Source of the DNA: Salaquimonas sp.
GTDB taxonomy: Bacteria > Pseudomonadota > Alphaproteobacteria > Rhizobiales > Rhizobiaceae
Assembly: GCA_022340185.1 (NCBI GenBank)
Contig: JAJDOK010000042.1
Coordinates: 1-48,410 of the forward strand
Reading direction: 5' to 3'
DNA: 48,410 nucleotides
Position 1 is the stretch's first letter; each line of letters begins with the position of its first letter. Below the pieces are notes generated by a model. The model ran no database searches. It was given only the letters and a program-made list of their open reading frames with translations, and had not been told where the DNA came from. This document shows positions 24,593-33,686 of this stretch, in pieces. The position numbers and the translations under genes were made by a program.

Positions 24593-25998
24593 AGTCGGTA
24601 GGCGTCCCTGGCGGCCTGATAGCTCATGAATCCGGCCAGTTCCTCGGCCGAAGCTTTCGACAGCCGGTGCTCGGCAACCAGACACGCCAGGAAGCGGCAG
24701 ATTTCGCGGCGCCACACATCGTGGCGGGCGGGGATCGACAATAGCGCCCGCGTGTCGTCATTGAAGCCGGCGAGGTTGAAAAAGCCCGCCGTCTCCACCA
24801 CCGCGTCGAGATAACGGCGGATGCCGTTCGAACTGTCGAAGAACCACCAGGGCGGCCCGATCATCAGCGCCGGCCAGTAGCCGGCCATCGGCGCCAGTTC
24901 CCGCCCGTAGACCGTCTCGTCCAGCGTGAACATGATCAGCCGGAAGCCGGGCGTGTTGCCATGGCGCGCCAGCAAGGGCTGCAAGCCGTCGACATAATTG
25001 GTCGGCACCGGAATGTCGGCGCCGAGATTGGCGCCGCGCGTCGCCATCAGCGACGAGTCGGTATTGCGCTTCGAGCCGGCATGGATCTGCATCACCATGC
25101 CGTCCTCGGCGGACAGGACGGCCATCTCGGTCAGCATCTGGCCGCGAAACTGTTCCGCTTCGACGGGCGTTAGCGTGCCCGCCAATGCCCCGTCGAGCAG
25201 TTTCTGCCTGTCGCGCTCCGCCAGATCGGCCGTTACCGCGCTCGCCACGCCGTGATCGGTCGCGACCGCCCCCATCTCGCGGAAGGCGGCGCGGCGCTTG
25301 CGGTGCGCCTCGATCAGACCGGGCCATTTTTCCGTGTCCTCGCCGGTCATCTCGGCGAGTTTGGCGATATTGCCGGCAAAGCCCGGAACGTCCGGATCGG
25401 TGACATCATCCGGGCGGTAGGTCGTGCGGATGCGCCCGATCAGGCCGTGCCGCTTCAATTTGCGGTGATGCTCAAGGGGATCGAGCGCATATTCGGTCGT
25501 CGCGATCGCCTCGACATTGGCACGCTCGAGCACGGCGAGCGGACGCAGATCGGGTTCACCCAGCCTGGCATTGATCGTGTCGTAGACCGCATCGCCATTG
25601 TCGGATGAGAGCGGCTCCTCGATGCCGAACGCCCAGGAAAGCGAATGGTCGAGCCACAGCCGCGACGGCGTGCCGTCGAACAGATGGATATTGGCGGCGA
25701 ACACCCGCCACGCATCGCGCGGGCCGGCGACAGGGCTGCCATCCTTCTTCGGCACGCCAAGCGCGTCATAGGAAATGCCGCGGCTCGCCAGCATGCGCAG
25801 GAGATAGTGGTCAGGTGTGAGCAGCAGCGACGTCGCGTTCGCGAAGGGCTCGTTCTCGGCAAACCATGCCGGATCGGTGTGGCCGTGCGGGCTGACGATC
25901 GGCAAGTCCGCGACGCTTTCGTACAGCTCGCGCGCGATTGCGAGCGCCGGCTGCCACGCCGGCAGCAGCCTGTCGGGATGCAGTGCCGTTTCACTCAT
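24589..25998 (-). CDS. uxaC: Glucuronate isomerase
   Basis: A 469-residue uronate isomerase of the amidohydrolase superfamily. The characteristic N-terminal region LPIVSPHGHTDP carries the metal-binding His-x-His, and HAGSKRNTDSS, DETVYGREL and the GPPWWFFDSSNGIRR segment are family features. It isomerises D-glucuronate to D-fructuronate, the substrate of UxuB, and D-galacturonate to D-tagaturonate. It overlaps the end of uxuA by 8 bases (ATGAGTGA), so the two are co-translated. The start at 25998 is set by this overlap; the open frame goes 19 codons further upstream without support. Confidence 0.92.
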   Translation of the reverse strand: MSETALHPDRLLPAWQPALAIARELYESVADLPIVSPHGHTDPAWFAENEPFANATSLLLTPDHYLLRMLASRGISYDALGVPKKDGSPVAGPRDAWRVFAANIHLFDGTPSRLWLDHSLSWAFGIEEPLSSDNGDAVYDTINARLGEPDLRPLAVLERANVEAIATTEYALDPLEHHRKLKRHGLIGRIRTTYRPDDVTDPDVPGFAGNIAKLAEMTGEDTEKWPGLIEAHRKRRAAFREMGAVATDHGVASAVTADLAERDRQKLLDGALAGTLTPVEAEQFRGQMLTEMAVLSAEDGMVMQIHAGSKRNTDSSLMATRGANLGADIPVPTNYVDGLQPLLARHGNTPGFRLIMFTLDETVYGRELAPMAGYWPALMIGPPWWFFDSSNGIRRYLDAVVETAGFFNLAGFNDDTRALLSIPARHDVWRREICRFLACLVAEHRLSKASAEELAGFMSYQAARDAYRL

Positions 25999-27211
25999 GG
26001 TCGATGCCCAGCCTAGCATGGCCGAGCGCCTTCGCCACACCACGCAGTTCGGCAAGTCCGCGCAAGCGCCCGACAGTCGGGTAGCCTGGCTGGCTCTGGC
26101 GCTTCAGATCGTCGAGGATGTGCTGGCCGTGATCGGGCCGCATCGGAATCTGGTGGTCGGTCCTGCCATTGGCCTTGCGCCGGGCTTCTTCTTTCAGCAC
26201 TTCGGCGATCAGCGCCACCATGTCGACATCGCCGCCCAGATGCTCGGCCTCGTGAAAAGAGTCGCCGATACCGTCGCCTTCACGCTTCACGTTGCGCAGA
26301 TGCAGGAAATGCACGCGATCACCCAGTCGCGACATCATGCCTGGCAAGTCGTTGTCAGGCCGCGCGCCAAGCGAACCAGCGCATAGCGTGATGCCGTTGG
26401 CGGGGCTGTCGACCGCATCCATGACCTTCCGGTAGTCGTCTTCCGTCGACATGACCCGCGGCAGGCCGAGCAGAGGGAAGGGGGGGTCGTCGGGATGGCA
26501 GCACAGCCGCAGCCCGTGCTTTTCGGCCGTCGGCACCACTTCGGAAAGGAAATCGATGTAATGGCGGCGCAGGCGCTGCGCGTCGATGGAATCATATTCG
26601 GCCAGATGTGCACGCACGTCCTTCGTGGTCATGTGGTCGGCGGCACCTGGCAGGCCGCAGGTGACATTGATTGCCAGCGTCGACTGCATGACCGTCGTCA
26701 TCGCGCGAAAACGGCGTTCGGCTTCGCCAACAACATCTTCCGGATAATCGGTTTTCGCGCGATCCCGCTCCAGGATGAACAGGTCGAAGGCGACAAAGTC
26801 GAAATAGTCGAACCGCATGCAGGTTCCGCCATGCGGCAACCGCCAGGCAAGATCGGTGCGCGTCCAGTCGAGTACCGGCATGAAGTTGTAGCATATGGTC
26901 TCGATGCCGGCCGCCGCCAGGTTTTCGAGGCTTTCGCGATAGGCGGCGACATGTTCGCGCCATTCGCCCCTCTGCTTCTTGATGGCTTCCGAGACCGGCA
27001 GGCTTTCGACGACCTCCCATTCCAGATTCGAGGCCGAGCCGTCGCCGTGCCGGCGGACCTCGTCCTGGCGTCTGGCGATTTCCTCCGCCGTCCAGACCGC
27101 GCCGCTCGGCACATGATGCAATGCGCTGACGACCCCCTCGACACCGGCCTGCACCATGTCGTCGATGCCGGTCGTGTCGGCCGGACCGAACCAGCGCCAG
27201 GTCTGCCTCAT
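25991..27211 (-). CDS. uxuA: Mannonate dehydratase
   Basis: A 406-residue enzyme of the UxuA family beginning MRQTWRWFGP, the standard start. Family stretches include CYNFMPVLDWTRTDL, CCHPDDPP (metal binding) and HFLHLRNVKR. It removes water from D-mannonate to give 2-keto-3-deoxygluconate, completing uxaC-uxuB-uxuA. GAGGAAG precedes the ATG. It lies 69 bases after the TRAP permease gene on the same strand. An inverted repeat CAATT-GTTCG-AATTG (27249-27263) is in that gap and may be a control point, allowing it to be transcribed separately from dctPQM. Confidence 0.93.
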   Translation of the reverse strand: MRQTWRWFGPADTTGIDDMVQAGVEGVVSALHHVPSGAVWTAEEIARRQDEVRRHGDGSASNLEWEVVESLPVSEAIKKQRGEWREHVAAYRESLENLAAAGIETICYNFMPVLDWTRTDLAWRLPHGGTCMRFDYFDFVAFDLFILERDRAKTDYPEDVVGEAERRFRAMTTVMQSTLAINVTCGLPGAADHMTTKDVRAHLAEYDSIDAQRLRRHYIDFLSEVVPTAEKHGLRLCCHPDDPPFPLLGLPRVMSTEDDYRKVMDAVDSPANGITLCAGSLGARPDNDLPGMMSRLGDRVHFLHLRNVKREGDGIGDSFHEAEHLGGDVDMVALIAEVLKEEARRKANGRTDHQIPMRPDHGQHILDDLKRQSQPGYPTVGRLRGLAELRGVAKALGHARLGIDHE

Positions 27212-27248
27212 GCCAGCTTCCTCATAACGGGCCTCCGACGTCGGTTCT

Positions 27249-27263
27249 CAATTGTTCGAATTG
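27249..27263. promoter_or_regulatory. Inverted repeat CAATT-GTTCG-AATTG before uxuA
   Basis: A 5-5-5 inverted repeat about 38-52 bases before the uxuA start. Its position suggests an operator or promoter element, but it matches no consensus I know. Confidence 0.35.
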
Positions 27264-27280
27264 CCACATCATCGTAACGC

Positions 27281-28561
27281 TCATCCGAAGGCCAGATTGG
27301 GAACGAACAGCACGATCTGGGGCATGAACAGGAGCATCGCCACGAGGACAAGAACCGCCGCGACGAAAGGCAGCGATTCGCGCACATAGTCCTCGATCCT
27401 GCATTCGAGCAGGCTGCACACCGTGTACATGGCGACGCCGACCGGCGGTGTCATCGAGCCGAGCGTGACCAGCGTCATCATCAGGATGCCGAAATGGACC
27501 GGATCGAAACCGATATGCTTGATGATCGGCACGAAGATCGGCGTGAGCAGCAGCACCAGCACCGTACTTTCGACAAACAGGCCGGCAACGAACAGCATTA
27601 CGAGAATGATCGCGACGACGGCGTGCGGATCGCTGACGCCCGACAACAATGCGGTGGCGATCGACTGCGGCACCTGCAGGAAGATGATGGCGAAACCCAC
27701 CATGCCGGACATCAGGATGATGAACATGATCAGCCCGATATCGCCGACCGAATGTTCAATGGCGCGCTTGGTCTTGGCGAGATCGAGTTCCCTGTGGGCC
27801 AGGCCACCGACAAGGAACGCATAGACCACGGCGAAGGCGCCGACTTCGGACGGGGTGAAGACGCCGCCGCGCAGCGAGAATAGGAGCAGGACCGGAAACA
27901 GCAGCGCCCATTTGGCCTCCCAGACCGCCGCGCCGACCTCGCGCACCGTCGGCACCTTGCTTTCGTCGACGACATAATTGCGGCGCTTGGCGATGATGTA
28001 GGCCGTCACCATGAGAAAGGCCATCATCAGCAGGCCCGGAACGATGCCCGCCATGAACAGCCTGCCGATCGACACATTGCCGACATAACCGTACAGGATC
28101 AGGCCGATCGAGGGCGGTATGGTCGAGGTGATCAGCGAAGAGAGCGCGATCACCGACGAGGTGTATCCCTTCGAATAGCCCTGCCTGATCATCTGCGGAC
28201 CGAGAACGCGGGCTTCCATCGCCGCATCGGCGACGGCCGAACCCGAAACCCCGCCCATCAGGGTCGACAGGATGATGGAAACCTGCGCAAGGCCGCCCGC
28301 CATCCACGAGACCGTGACATTGGCGAATTTGAACAGCCGGTCGGTGATCCCGCTCTCGTTCATCAGATGGCCGGCGAAGACGAAGAACGGAACGGCCAGC
28401 AGCGGAAAGCTCTGCGATACCGAGGCGATCTTCTGCACGCCGATGGTGAGCGGCATCACGTCGGAATTGACGAAGAATACGAACCCGGCGAGACCGATGG
28501 CAAAGGCGATCGGCGCGCCGGTGACGAGCAGGATCAGGAAAACGGAACCGATGGCCAGCAT
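27281..28561 (-). CDS. TRAP transporter large permease (DctM)
   Basis: A 426-residue, very hydrophobic protein with about 12 membrane segments, starting MLAIGSVFLILLVTGAPIAF, the usual DctM start. It is the ion-coupled transport subunit of a TRAP (tripartite ATP-independent periplasmic) system. With DctQ (gene end one base away) and DctP upstream, it should import a carboxylated sugar; the adjacent uxaC, uxuA and uxuB genes make hexuronate (glucuronate, galacturonate or fructuronate) the likely substrate. The start is set by DctQ's stop, TGA-C-ATG. Confidence 0.92.
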   Translation of the reverse strand: MLAIGSVFLILLVTGAPIAFAIGLAGFVFFVNSDVMPLTIGVQKIASVSQSFPLLAVPFFVFAGHLMNESGITDRLFKFANVTVSWMAGGLAQVSIILSTLMGGVSGSAVADAAMEARVLGPQMIRQGYSKGYTSSVIALSSLITSTIPPSIGLILYGYVGNVSIGRLFMAGIVPGLLMMAFLMVTAYIIAKRRNYVVDESKVPTVREVGAAVWEAKWALLFPVLLLFSLRGGVFTPSEVGAFAVVYAFLVGGLAHRELDLAKTKRAIEHSVGDIGLIMFIILMSGMVGFAIIFLQVPQSIATALLSGVSDPHAVVAIILVMLFVAGLFVESTVLVLLLTPIFVPIIKHIGFDPVHFGILMMTLVTLGSMTPPVGVAMYTVCSLLECRIEDYVRESLPFVAAVLVLVAMLLFMPQIVLFVPNLAFG

Positions 28562-28562
28562 G

Positions 28563-29075
28563 TCAAAGTTCCGTAATGGTCGGTTCCGCATCGACCTGTG
28601 AGAAAATGAGCTTTTCCCGCGAGGCGCGCTTGCGCCAGGCATCGACCGCGTTGGCGACAATGGCGAGACTGAGCATGATCGAACCGAACGAGACCGCGAT
28701 GGTCACCCAGGCATAGGACATGCCGGAATAGCCGAACACGCGTTCCTTGTTGGCGACGGCGAGTTTGTAGCCTTCGAGCGTCAGCACCATAAGGAAAGCG
28801 ACGAAGATGACCGCCTGCGCCGTTTCGAGCCACAGGCGGTACCTGTAGCCCAGCATGCGCACCGCCAGGTCGACTCCGATATGCCCTTTCAGCCGCATGG
28901 TTCGCGCCGCGCCGACAAAGCACAGCCAGATGAACAGGAGCTGGGCGAGATCGACCGACCAGATCAGCGGATCACCCAGGAACCGCATCAAGGCGGCGAT
29001 GAAAACCAGCACGACGATGGCCAACAGCAGGGCCGCGCCGGCGACGAATTCGATTTTGACGACGATGGACGACAT
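28563..29075 (-). CDS. TRAP transporter small permease (DctQ)
   Basis: A 170-residue protein with four membrane helices, as expected for DctQ. The conserved segment LIWSVDLAQLLFIWLCFVGA and the later RLKGHIGVD stretch are family marks. It forms the small membrane subunit that joins DctM and is needed for transport. It is the middle gene of dctP-dctQ-dctM. Between it and dctP is a terminator-like hairpin (29103-29138) that may lower its expression compared with the binding protein. Confidence 0.9.
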   Translation of the reverse strand: MSSIVVKIEFVAGAALLLAIVVLVFIAALMRFLGDPLIWSVDLAQLLFIWLCFVGAARTMRLKGHIGVDLAVRMLGYRYRLWLETAQAVIFVAFLMVLTLEGYKLAVANKERVFGYSGMSYAWVTIAVSFGSIMLSLAIVANAVDAWRKRASREKLIFSQVDAEPTITEL

Positions 29076-29102
29076 GACGGGTCAACCGACAAATGCTGGG
29101 TG

Positions 29103-29138
29103 AAAAAGGGCGCGGACGGACTTGGCCCGCCCGCGCCC
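29103..29138 (-). terminator. Terminator-like hairpin between dctP and dctQ
   Basis: Read on the minus strand, GGGCGCGG and CCGCGCCC (29131-29138 with 29108-29115) can be extended by a further CGG/CCG pairing and are followed by five T. It sits 17-52 bases after the dctP stop and before dctQ, so partial termination or mRNA protection would raise the binding protein over the permease. Confidence 0.7.
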
Positions 29139-29154
29139 GATTGTCCAGTCCGGT

Positions 29155-30147
29155 TTACTGGGCTGCGATGGCGCGAAGCTTGTCACGCAGATCGCCATAG
29201 CCGAGCTTGTCGTAGACCACCGCCGTGCGCTCGCGATAGGGCGCCAGATCGGGAGTCGTGATCGTGATGCCTTCGGCAGTCATCTTGCCTTCATATGACT
29301 TGAAGGAATCGCGGGTCGCATAGGATGCGATGTCGCCTGCCTTCAGCGCTTCGTCGCGCAGGATCTTCTGCAGGTCTGCCGGCAGCGAATCGTACCAGGC
29401 AGCCGAGGTGACCATGCCGGTGATCAGGTTGATGTGGCCGGTCTTGGTGACATATTTGATCACCTCGTCGAGGCCGGAGCTGACGATGGCCGGAATCTGC
29501 GCCTCGGCCGCATCGATGGCGTGTGTCTCGATGCCGGAGCGCACATCGGCCCAGGCCATGGCGGTCGCCGTCGCACCCATTGCATTGATCGTCTCGATCC
29601 AGACCGGGGCGCCCGGGGTGCGCATGCGCACGCCCTTGAGATCGTCGGGACTGTTGATCGGCTTGTTGGTCAGAAGGTGACGTTCACCCTGCCACCAGTT
29701 GAAGCTGAGCACTTCCAGGCCGGCATTGTCATGCAATTGCTTGACCCAGCCTTCGAACATCTCGGAGGTGACGACCTTGCGCATGCCGTCATAGCCATTG
29801 GCCAGGAACGGTGCGCCGAGTACGCCGAACTCCTTCTGGAAGACGGCGAGACGGCCGCCGTCGACAATCACCGCCACCGGTGCGCCGGAACGTGCCTGTT
29901 CGAGCACGTCTTCATCCGATCCAAGCTGCGATCCGGGGAACAGCTTGATCTCCAGGCGGCCGTCGGAAGCCTTCGCGACATTGTCGACGAATGCATTGAG
30001 GCCGGAATAGAGCGGATCGGATTCGTTGAGTGCGGTATTGACACTCAACGTGTAGTCGGCGGCTGATGCGGCAAATCCGAACGACGCTGTCATGACTGCC
30101 GCCATGACCGACATCCGGGCGACCATGCCCAAGTTTTTAAGCTTCAT
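29155..30147 (-). CDS. TRAP transporter substrate-binding protein (DctP)
   Basis: A 330-residue periplasmic binding protein of the DctP family. A Sec signal peptide is followed by AADYTLSVNTALNESDP. The conserved region RMRTPGAPVWIETINAMG contains the Arg (in RMRTP) that binds the substrate carboxylate in this family, and AWADVRSGIETHAIDAAE follows. Likely ligand: a hexuronate, from the catabolic genes next door. GGGAGGAAG precedes the start. It is divergent from the GntR regulator, with an 80-base gap that holds an inverted repeat and the TGGTATGG motif. Confidence 0.9.
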   Translation of the reverse strand: MKLKNLGMVARMSVMAAVMTASFGFAASAADYTLSVNTALNESDPLYSGLNAFVDNVAKASDGRLEIKLFPGSQLGSDEDVLEQARSGAPVAVIVDGGRLAVFQKEFGVLGAPFLANGYDGMRKVVTSEMFEGWVKQLHDNAGLEVLSFNWWQGERHLLTNKPINSPDDLKGVRMRTPGAPVWIETINAMGATATAMAWADVRSGIETHAIDAAEAQIPAIVSSGLDEVIKYVTKTGHINLITGMVTSAAWYDSLPADLQKILRDEALKAGDIASYATRDSFKSYEGKMTAEGITITTPDLAPYRERTAVVYDKLGYGDLRDKLRAIAAQ

Positions 30148-30165
30148 GTCTTCCTCCCATGATAT

Positions 30166-30188
30166 ATCGCATTCAAGGCAATTGCGAT
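30166..30188. promoter_or_regulatory. Inverted repeat ATCGCA-N11-TGCGAT between dctP and gntR
   Basis: A perfect 6-base inverted repeat with an 11-base spacer in the divergent promoter region. It lies next to the dctP start side and may be a binding site for the adjacent GntR protein. Confidence 0.4.
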
Positions 30189-30192
30189 TTCG

Positions 30193-30208
30193 TGGTATGG
30201 TAGTATGG
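30193..30208. promoter_or_regulatory. TATGG-TAG-TATGG direct repeat, possible GntR site
   Basis: TATGG at 30196-30200 and 30204-30208 are direct repeats within TGGTATGGTAG-TATGG. An 11-mer of this occurs with one change before uxuB (23075-23085). FadR-type regulators often use TGGT-like halves, but this site is not symmetrical. Confidence 0.3.
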
Positions 30209-30227
30209 TGATTACGGGAATGTCAAC

Positions 30228-30932
30228 ATGAACATGGTACTGCAACTTGAAACTCTCGGAGCGGAATCCGTCCGTCACGCGACGATGGGTCAGCGCGTGT
30301 TCGAGACGCTTCGTCAGGCGATAGTCCAGTTGCAGCTTCGTCCCGGAAACCTGTTGTCGGAGGCCGAAATTGCCAGGCAGCTTGGCGTGTCGCGCCAGCC
30401 GGTGCGCGAGGCCTTCATCAAGCTGGCCGAGGCCGGTCTGGTCGAAATTCGCCCCCAGCGCGGCACGCTGGTCCAGTTGATCTCGCGCCGAGAAGTCGAA
30501 ACCGCCCGCTTCATGCGCGAGGCGATCGAAGTCGCGATCGCTAGAAAGGCAGCGGTCGAGGAGAACAACAAGGAACTGGTGGCGATCAGGCAGACCCTGG
30601 AGCGCCAGCGAGAAGCCAGTGACGAAGGCGATATCGCCGCCTTCATGCGCGCCGACGACGCCTTTCACCGCGCCATTGCCAGCATGGCCGACTGCGAGGA
30701 TGCCTGGAAGATTCTCGAGGGCCTGAAGGTACAGATGGATCGTGTGCGCTATCTGTCGATGCCCTTGGCGACACCGGTCGAAACGCTGATCGGCCAGCAC
30801 GAGAAGATATTCGAGGCAATCGCCGGTCATTCGCCCGACAAGGCTGACGCGGCCATGCGCCAGCATTTGTCGGAAATCCTGAAATCACTGCCGCACATCG
30901 TCGAGGCGCATGGCGAAATGTTCACAGACTGA
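30228..30932 (+). CDS. GntR/FadR-family regulator of hexuronate genes
   Basis: A 234-residue regulator with an N-terminal winged helix (LLSEAEIARQLGVSRQPVREAF) and a C-terminal all-helical FCD ligand domain with Asp and His metal-ligand candidates (DDAFHRAI; GQHEKIFEAI). The FCD domain commonly senses a sugar acid. Being divergent from dctP and in a hexuronate locus, it probably represses the TRAP and uxu/uxa genes until hexuronate or fructuronate is present. The exact effector and its operator are not known. GGGA is about 10 bases upstream of the start. Confidence 0.87.
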   Translation: MNMVLQLETLGAESVRHATMGQRVFETLRQAIVQLQLRPGNLLSEAEIARQLGVSRQPVREAFIKLAEAGLVEIRPQRGTLVQLISRREVETARFMREAIEVAIARKAAVEENNKELVAIRQTLERQREASDEGDIAAFMRADDAFHRAIASMADCEDAWKILEGLKVQMDRVRYLSMPLATPVETLIGQHEKIFEAIAGHSPDKADAAMRQHLSEILKSLPHIVEAHGEMFTD

Positions 30933-31007
30933 GCCTTTACCGCTTTCACACATCCCCCGGCTTCCATTAGATTGGACTCAATCAGGCCAGCGCGGGGAGG
31001 GCAGGTT

Positions 31008-32357
31008 TTGACAATCGACAAATCAGGTGAAACTGGCCTGGCCGATCTGGCGGCCGCAGAAGCTGCCCGCCGCATCGCTGCTTGTGAAGTCAGTTCGGCT
31101 GAACTTGTCGAGGCCTGCCTGAAACGTATTAAAGCCGATGAATCGCGTGTCGGAGCCTGGGCCTTTCTCGATCCGGTAAAAGCCATCGCACAGGCCGAAA
31201 ATTGCGACAAACGTCAGGCCGACGGATTGCCGTTGGGGCCATTGCATGGTGTGCCCGTCGGCATCAAGGATATCATCGATGTCGACGGCATGCCGACCGG
31301 CAATGGCTCGAAGATTGACGAGGGCAAGATGCCCGCGAGCGATGCGACGCTCGTCTCGCGCCTGCGCAATGTCGGTGCAGTCATACTCGGCAAGACGGTA
31401 ACCACCGAATTCGCCTATTTTCACCCGGGCAAGACACGCAACCCGCATGATCCTTCGCGAACGCCCGGTGGCTCGTCCAGCGGTTCGGCGGCTTGCGTCG
31501 CCGCGAACATGACGCCGCTTGCCATCGGCAGCCAGACGAATGGTTCGATGATCCGTCCGGCCTCGTTCTGCGGCGTCGTCGGCTACAAGCCTTCACGTGG
31601 TTCTATACCGCTGACCGGTGTATTGGCACTGTCGGGTGCGCTCGACCAGATCGGCATCTATGGCCACACCATCGAGGATGTTGCCCTTGTCGAGACGGTC
31701 ATGGGACCGGAGCCCGGCAAGCTGGGTGTCAATCCCGGTCCGCTGATGGCGACGGCGATGTCCGCGCCGCTGGTGCGCCCCAAGCTCGGCTTCGTGCGCA
31801 CGCCCTATTGGGACCATGCCGAACCGGAAACGAGATCGGCTTTCGAAAAGCTGGTTGTTGCGCTTGGCGCGGATATCGAGGAAGCGCCACTGCCGGAAGA
31901 ATTCGCCAGTACCGCCGGCTGGTTGCGCACCATCATGTCGGCGGAGATGGCCCACAATATGGGCCACATCCTCGATACCCATCCCGGCGAAATGAGCAAG
32001 GTGCTGAGCGACTATCTGATCGAAGGCCGGCAGGTCGCCGCAACAGAATATCTCGCTGCCCGCACCAGACAAAATCAGTTGCGTGAAGCACTTGCGCCGA
32101 CATTCGGTCGCTTCGATGCGTTGCTGACTCCTGCGGCGGTCGGCGAGGCCATACCCTTCGATCAAGGCTCGACCGGCGATCCGATCTTCTGCACGATCTG
32201 GACTTTCTGCGGCCTGCCGTCGGTAAGCCTGCCGCTGCTCAAGGGGCCGAACGGACTGCCTGTCGGCGTCCAGCTTGTCGGCGCGCCAAACAACGACGCG
32301 CAGCTTTTGCGCACCGCCCGCTGGCTGACCGAAAGACTGGGTGTTCCGCTCGGCTGA
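31008..32357 (+). CDS. Amidase signature-family protein (TTG start)
   Basis: A 449-residue amidase. The Ser-cisSer-Lys triad is readable as Lys87 (GVPVGIKDII), the Gly/Ser segment GGSSSGS (154-160) and Ser180 in QTNGSMIRPA. It resembles aryl-amide or aliphatic amide hydrolases and GatA-like proteins; lack of gatB/gatC nearby argues against a tRNA amidotransferase. TTG at 31008 is the best start: GGAGGG lies about 7 bases before it, and no ATG is in frame in this region. It follows the GntR gene by 75 bases and may or may not be regulated with it. Its substrate is unknown. Confidence 0.8.
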   Translation: MTIDKSGETGLADLAAAEAARRIAACEVSSAELVEACLKRIKADESRVGAWAFLDPVKAIAQAENCDKRQADGLPLGPLHGVPVGIKDIIDVDGMPTGNGSKIDEGKMPASDATLVSRLRNVGAVILGKTVTTEFAYFHPGKTRNPHDPSRTPGGSSSGSAACVAANMTPLAIGSQTNGSMIRPASFCGVVGYKPSRGSIPLTGVLALSGALDQIGIYGHTIEDVALVETVMGPEPGKLGVNPGPLMATAMSAPLVRPKLGFVRTPYWDHAEPETRSAFEKLVVALGADIEEAPLPEEFASTAGWLRTIMSAEMAHNMGHILDTHPGEMSKVLSDYLIEGRQVAATEYLAARTRQNQLREALAPTFGRFDALLTPAAVGEAIPFDQGSTGDPIFCTIWTFCGLPSVSLPLLKGPNGLPVGVQLVGAPNNDAQLLRTARWLTERLGVPLG

Positions 32358-32402
32358 CCCGGCCTGTCCGGCAACCGTCACGGCGAAGACGCCATTCTTT
32401 TT

Positions 32403-33524
32403 TCAGAACTTGACCCTGGCGCCAAGAATAACGGCCAAGCCGTTTTCATAGGACGCGCCGGGGTCGTCATACTGGTATTGACGCACGCCGAGATAGTACT
32501 GGGTACGCCAGTCGTCGACATCCTGGACCATTGCGAATCCGTAGGACTTCGACTCGCTGCCGGATGTATTGAAGTAATGCCCGGAATACGCATCGATCGA
32601 GAAATAGGTCTTTCCGTATTGAAACCACTGCGCTTGATAGCCGAGCTTCCCGTAGACGAATTCAGGCATGCCTGATTCGTGCGGCGTATCGCCGGCGGCA
32701 AGGGTCACGCTGATCCCGGTGGGATTGTGCAGCACCGACAACGAGCCGTTCGTCAACCCGGCACTGTTGTTCTGATTGTAGGAATAGGCCGCCGCCGCCG
32801 CTACCGAAAAATCGCCCAACTCCTTCTCGTAGTTGAGAGCGGCATCCCAGTCCCCGTTGATATCGACCGAAGTACCGAAGGAGAAACCGTCAAAATTTGG
32901 CGTGTCGTAACGCACGCGTGTTTTCCGGCCAAGTCCATCCAGATCGGAGAAGGCGTCGTAGATTTCAATGCCTGAAAGGGTGCCATTTGTAAGACGGAAC
33001 AATTGGGCGCCGGCGATGTCGCCCACCGAGGCGTAGCCGGCGAGAGTCGTCCCGGACAGATCGACTTCCGACGTATTATCCGAGGCCATGCTGCCGCGGC
33101 CGACCCAGAGCTTGCCGAAGGCATCGTGCGACAGGTAGATCTCGGCCTTGCGAAGACTCAGATCGGCGATGTCCACATCATGCGCGGTGAGCAGGTTCAC
33201 ATAGTCCGTCGAATAGGGCTCCCATTCGAATTCGGCATTCGCCCCGATGGCAACGCCATTGTCGCGCAGCTGATAGGCACGGACGCCAAATCGCGAGCTT
33301 GAACTGTCGTTGTCGACCAGCGGATAGAATTTCTGCTGCTGGCCGTCGTCGTAATACAGAAAGGCCTTGTCGAGTTGCCCATAGACCTCGATGTAGCTGG
33401 TGTCGGTTCCAACCCTGAGTTCCTGGGCATTGGCTTGCATTGTTGCGCCCATGGAAACAAGGCAGCCAGCCGCGGCCAGCGCGCAGGCGGGCATCAGTTC
33501 AACTTTGCGAGGATTGCGCTTCAA
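32403..33524 (-). CDS. Outer-membrane porin
   Basis: A 373-residue beta-barrel porin of the general diffusion type. A signal peptide ends near QANAQE; the mature protein is Tyr/Gly/Asp-rich with alternating strands and ends in ARVKF, with the terminal Phe required for barrel assembly. The RVGTDTSYIEVYGQLDKAFLYYDD start resembles alphaproteobacterial Porin_4 proteins. TTG at 33524 gives a positively charged n-region; ATG at 33494 gives a shorter signal, so the start is not certain. The gene is isolated, with a 162-base gap before it and no clear promoter. Confidence 0.83.
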   Translation of the reverse strand: MKRNPRKVELMPACALAAAGCLVSMGATMQANAQELRVGTDTSYIEVYGQLDKAFLYYDDGQQQKFYPLVDNDSSSSRFGVRAYQLRDNGVAIGANAEFEWEPYSTDYVNLLTAHDVDIADLSLRKAEIYLSHDAFGKLWVGRGSMASDNTSEVDLSGTTLAGYASVGDIAGAQLFRLTNGTLSGIEIYDAFSDLDGLGRKTRVRYDTPNFDGFSFGTSVDINGDWDAALNYEKELGDFSVAAAAAYSYNQNNSAGLTNGSLSVLHNPTGISVTLAAGDTPHESGMPEFVYGKLGYQAQWFQYGKTYFSIDAYSGHYFNTSGSESKSYGFAMVQDVDDWRTQYYLGVRQYQYDDPGASYENGLAVILGARVKF

Positions 33525-33686
33525 AATCCGGATTGCCTGTCGGTGATCGGCGAATCAAATGGGTTCACCGACAGGTTGCTGCGTTTATGGTTAATGAAAT
33601 CGAAATGGCGGGGGTTGACGGGCGATTGTCTGGAAGCACCTGATTCCGGTGGCCGGCAGTAATGAACCGCCCGTCCGGCAGGACGC

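Noticed and set aside
27244-27257. GTTC-N6-GTTC resembling a LexA box before uxuA
   Set aside because: The spacing is 6, not 7, and the neighbouring genes are hexuronate catabolism genes without a link to DNA damage.
32380-32402. GGCG-N4-CGCC followed by a T run after the amidase
   Set aside because: The stem is only four pairs and the T run is next to the stop of the porin gene on the other strand; too weak to call a terminator.
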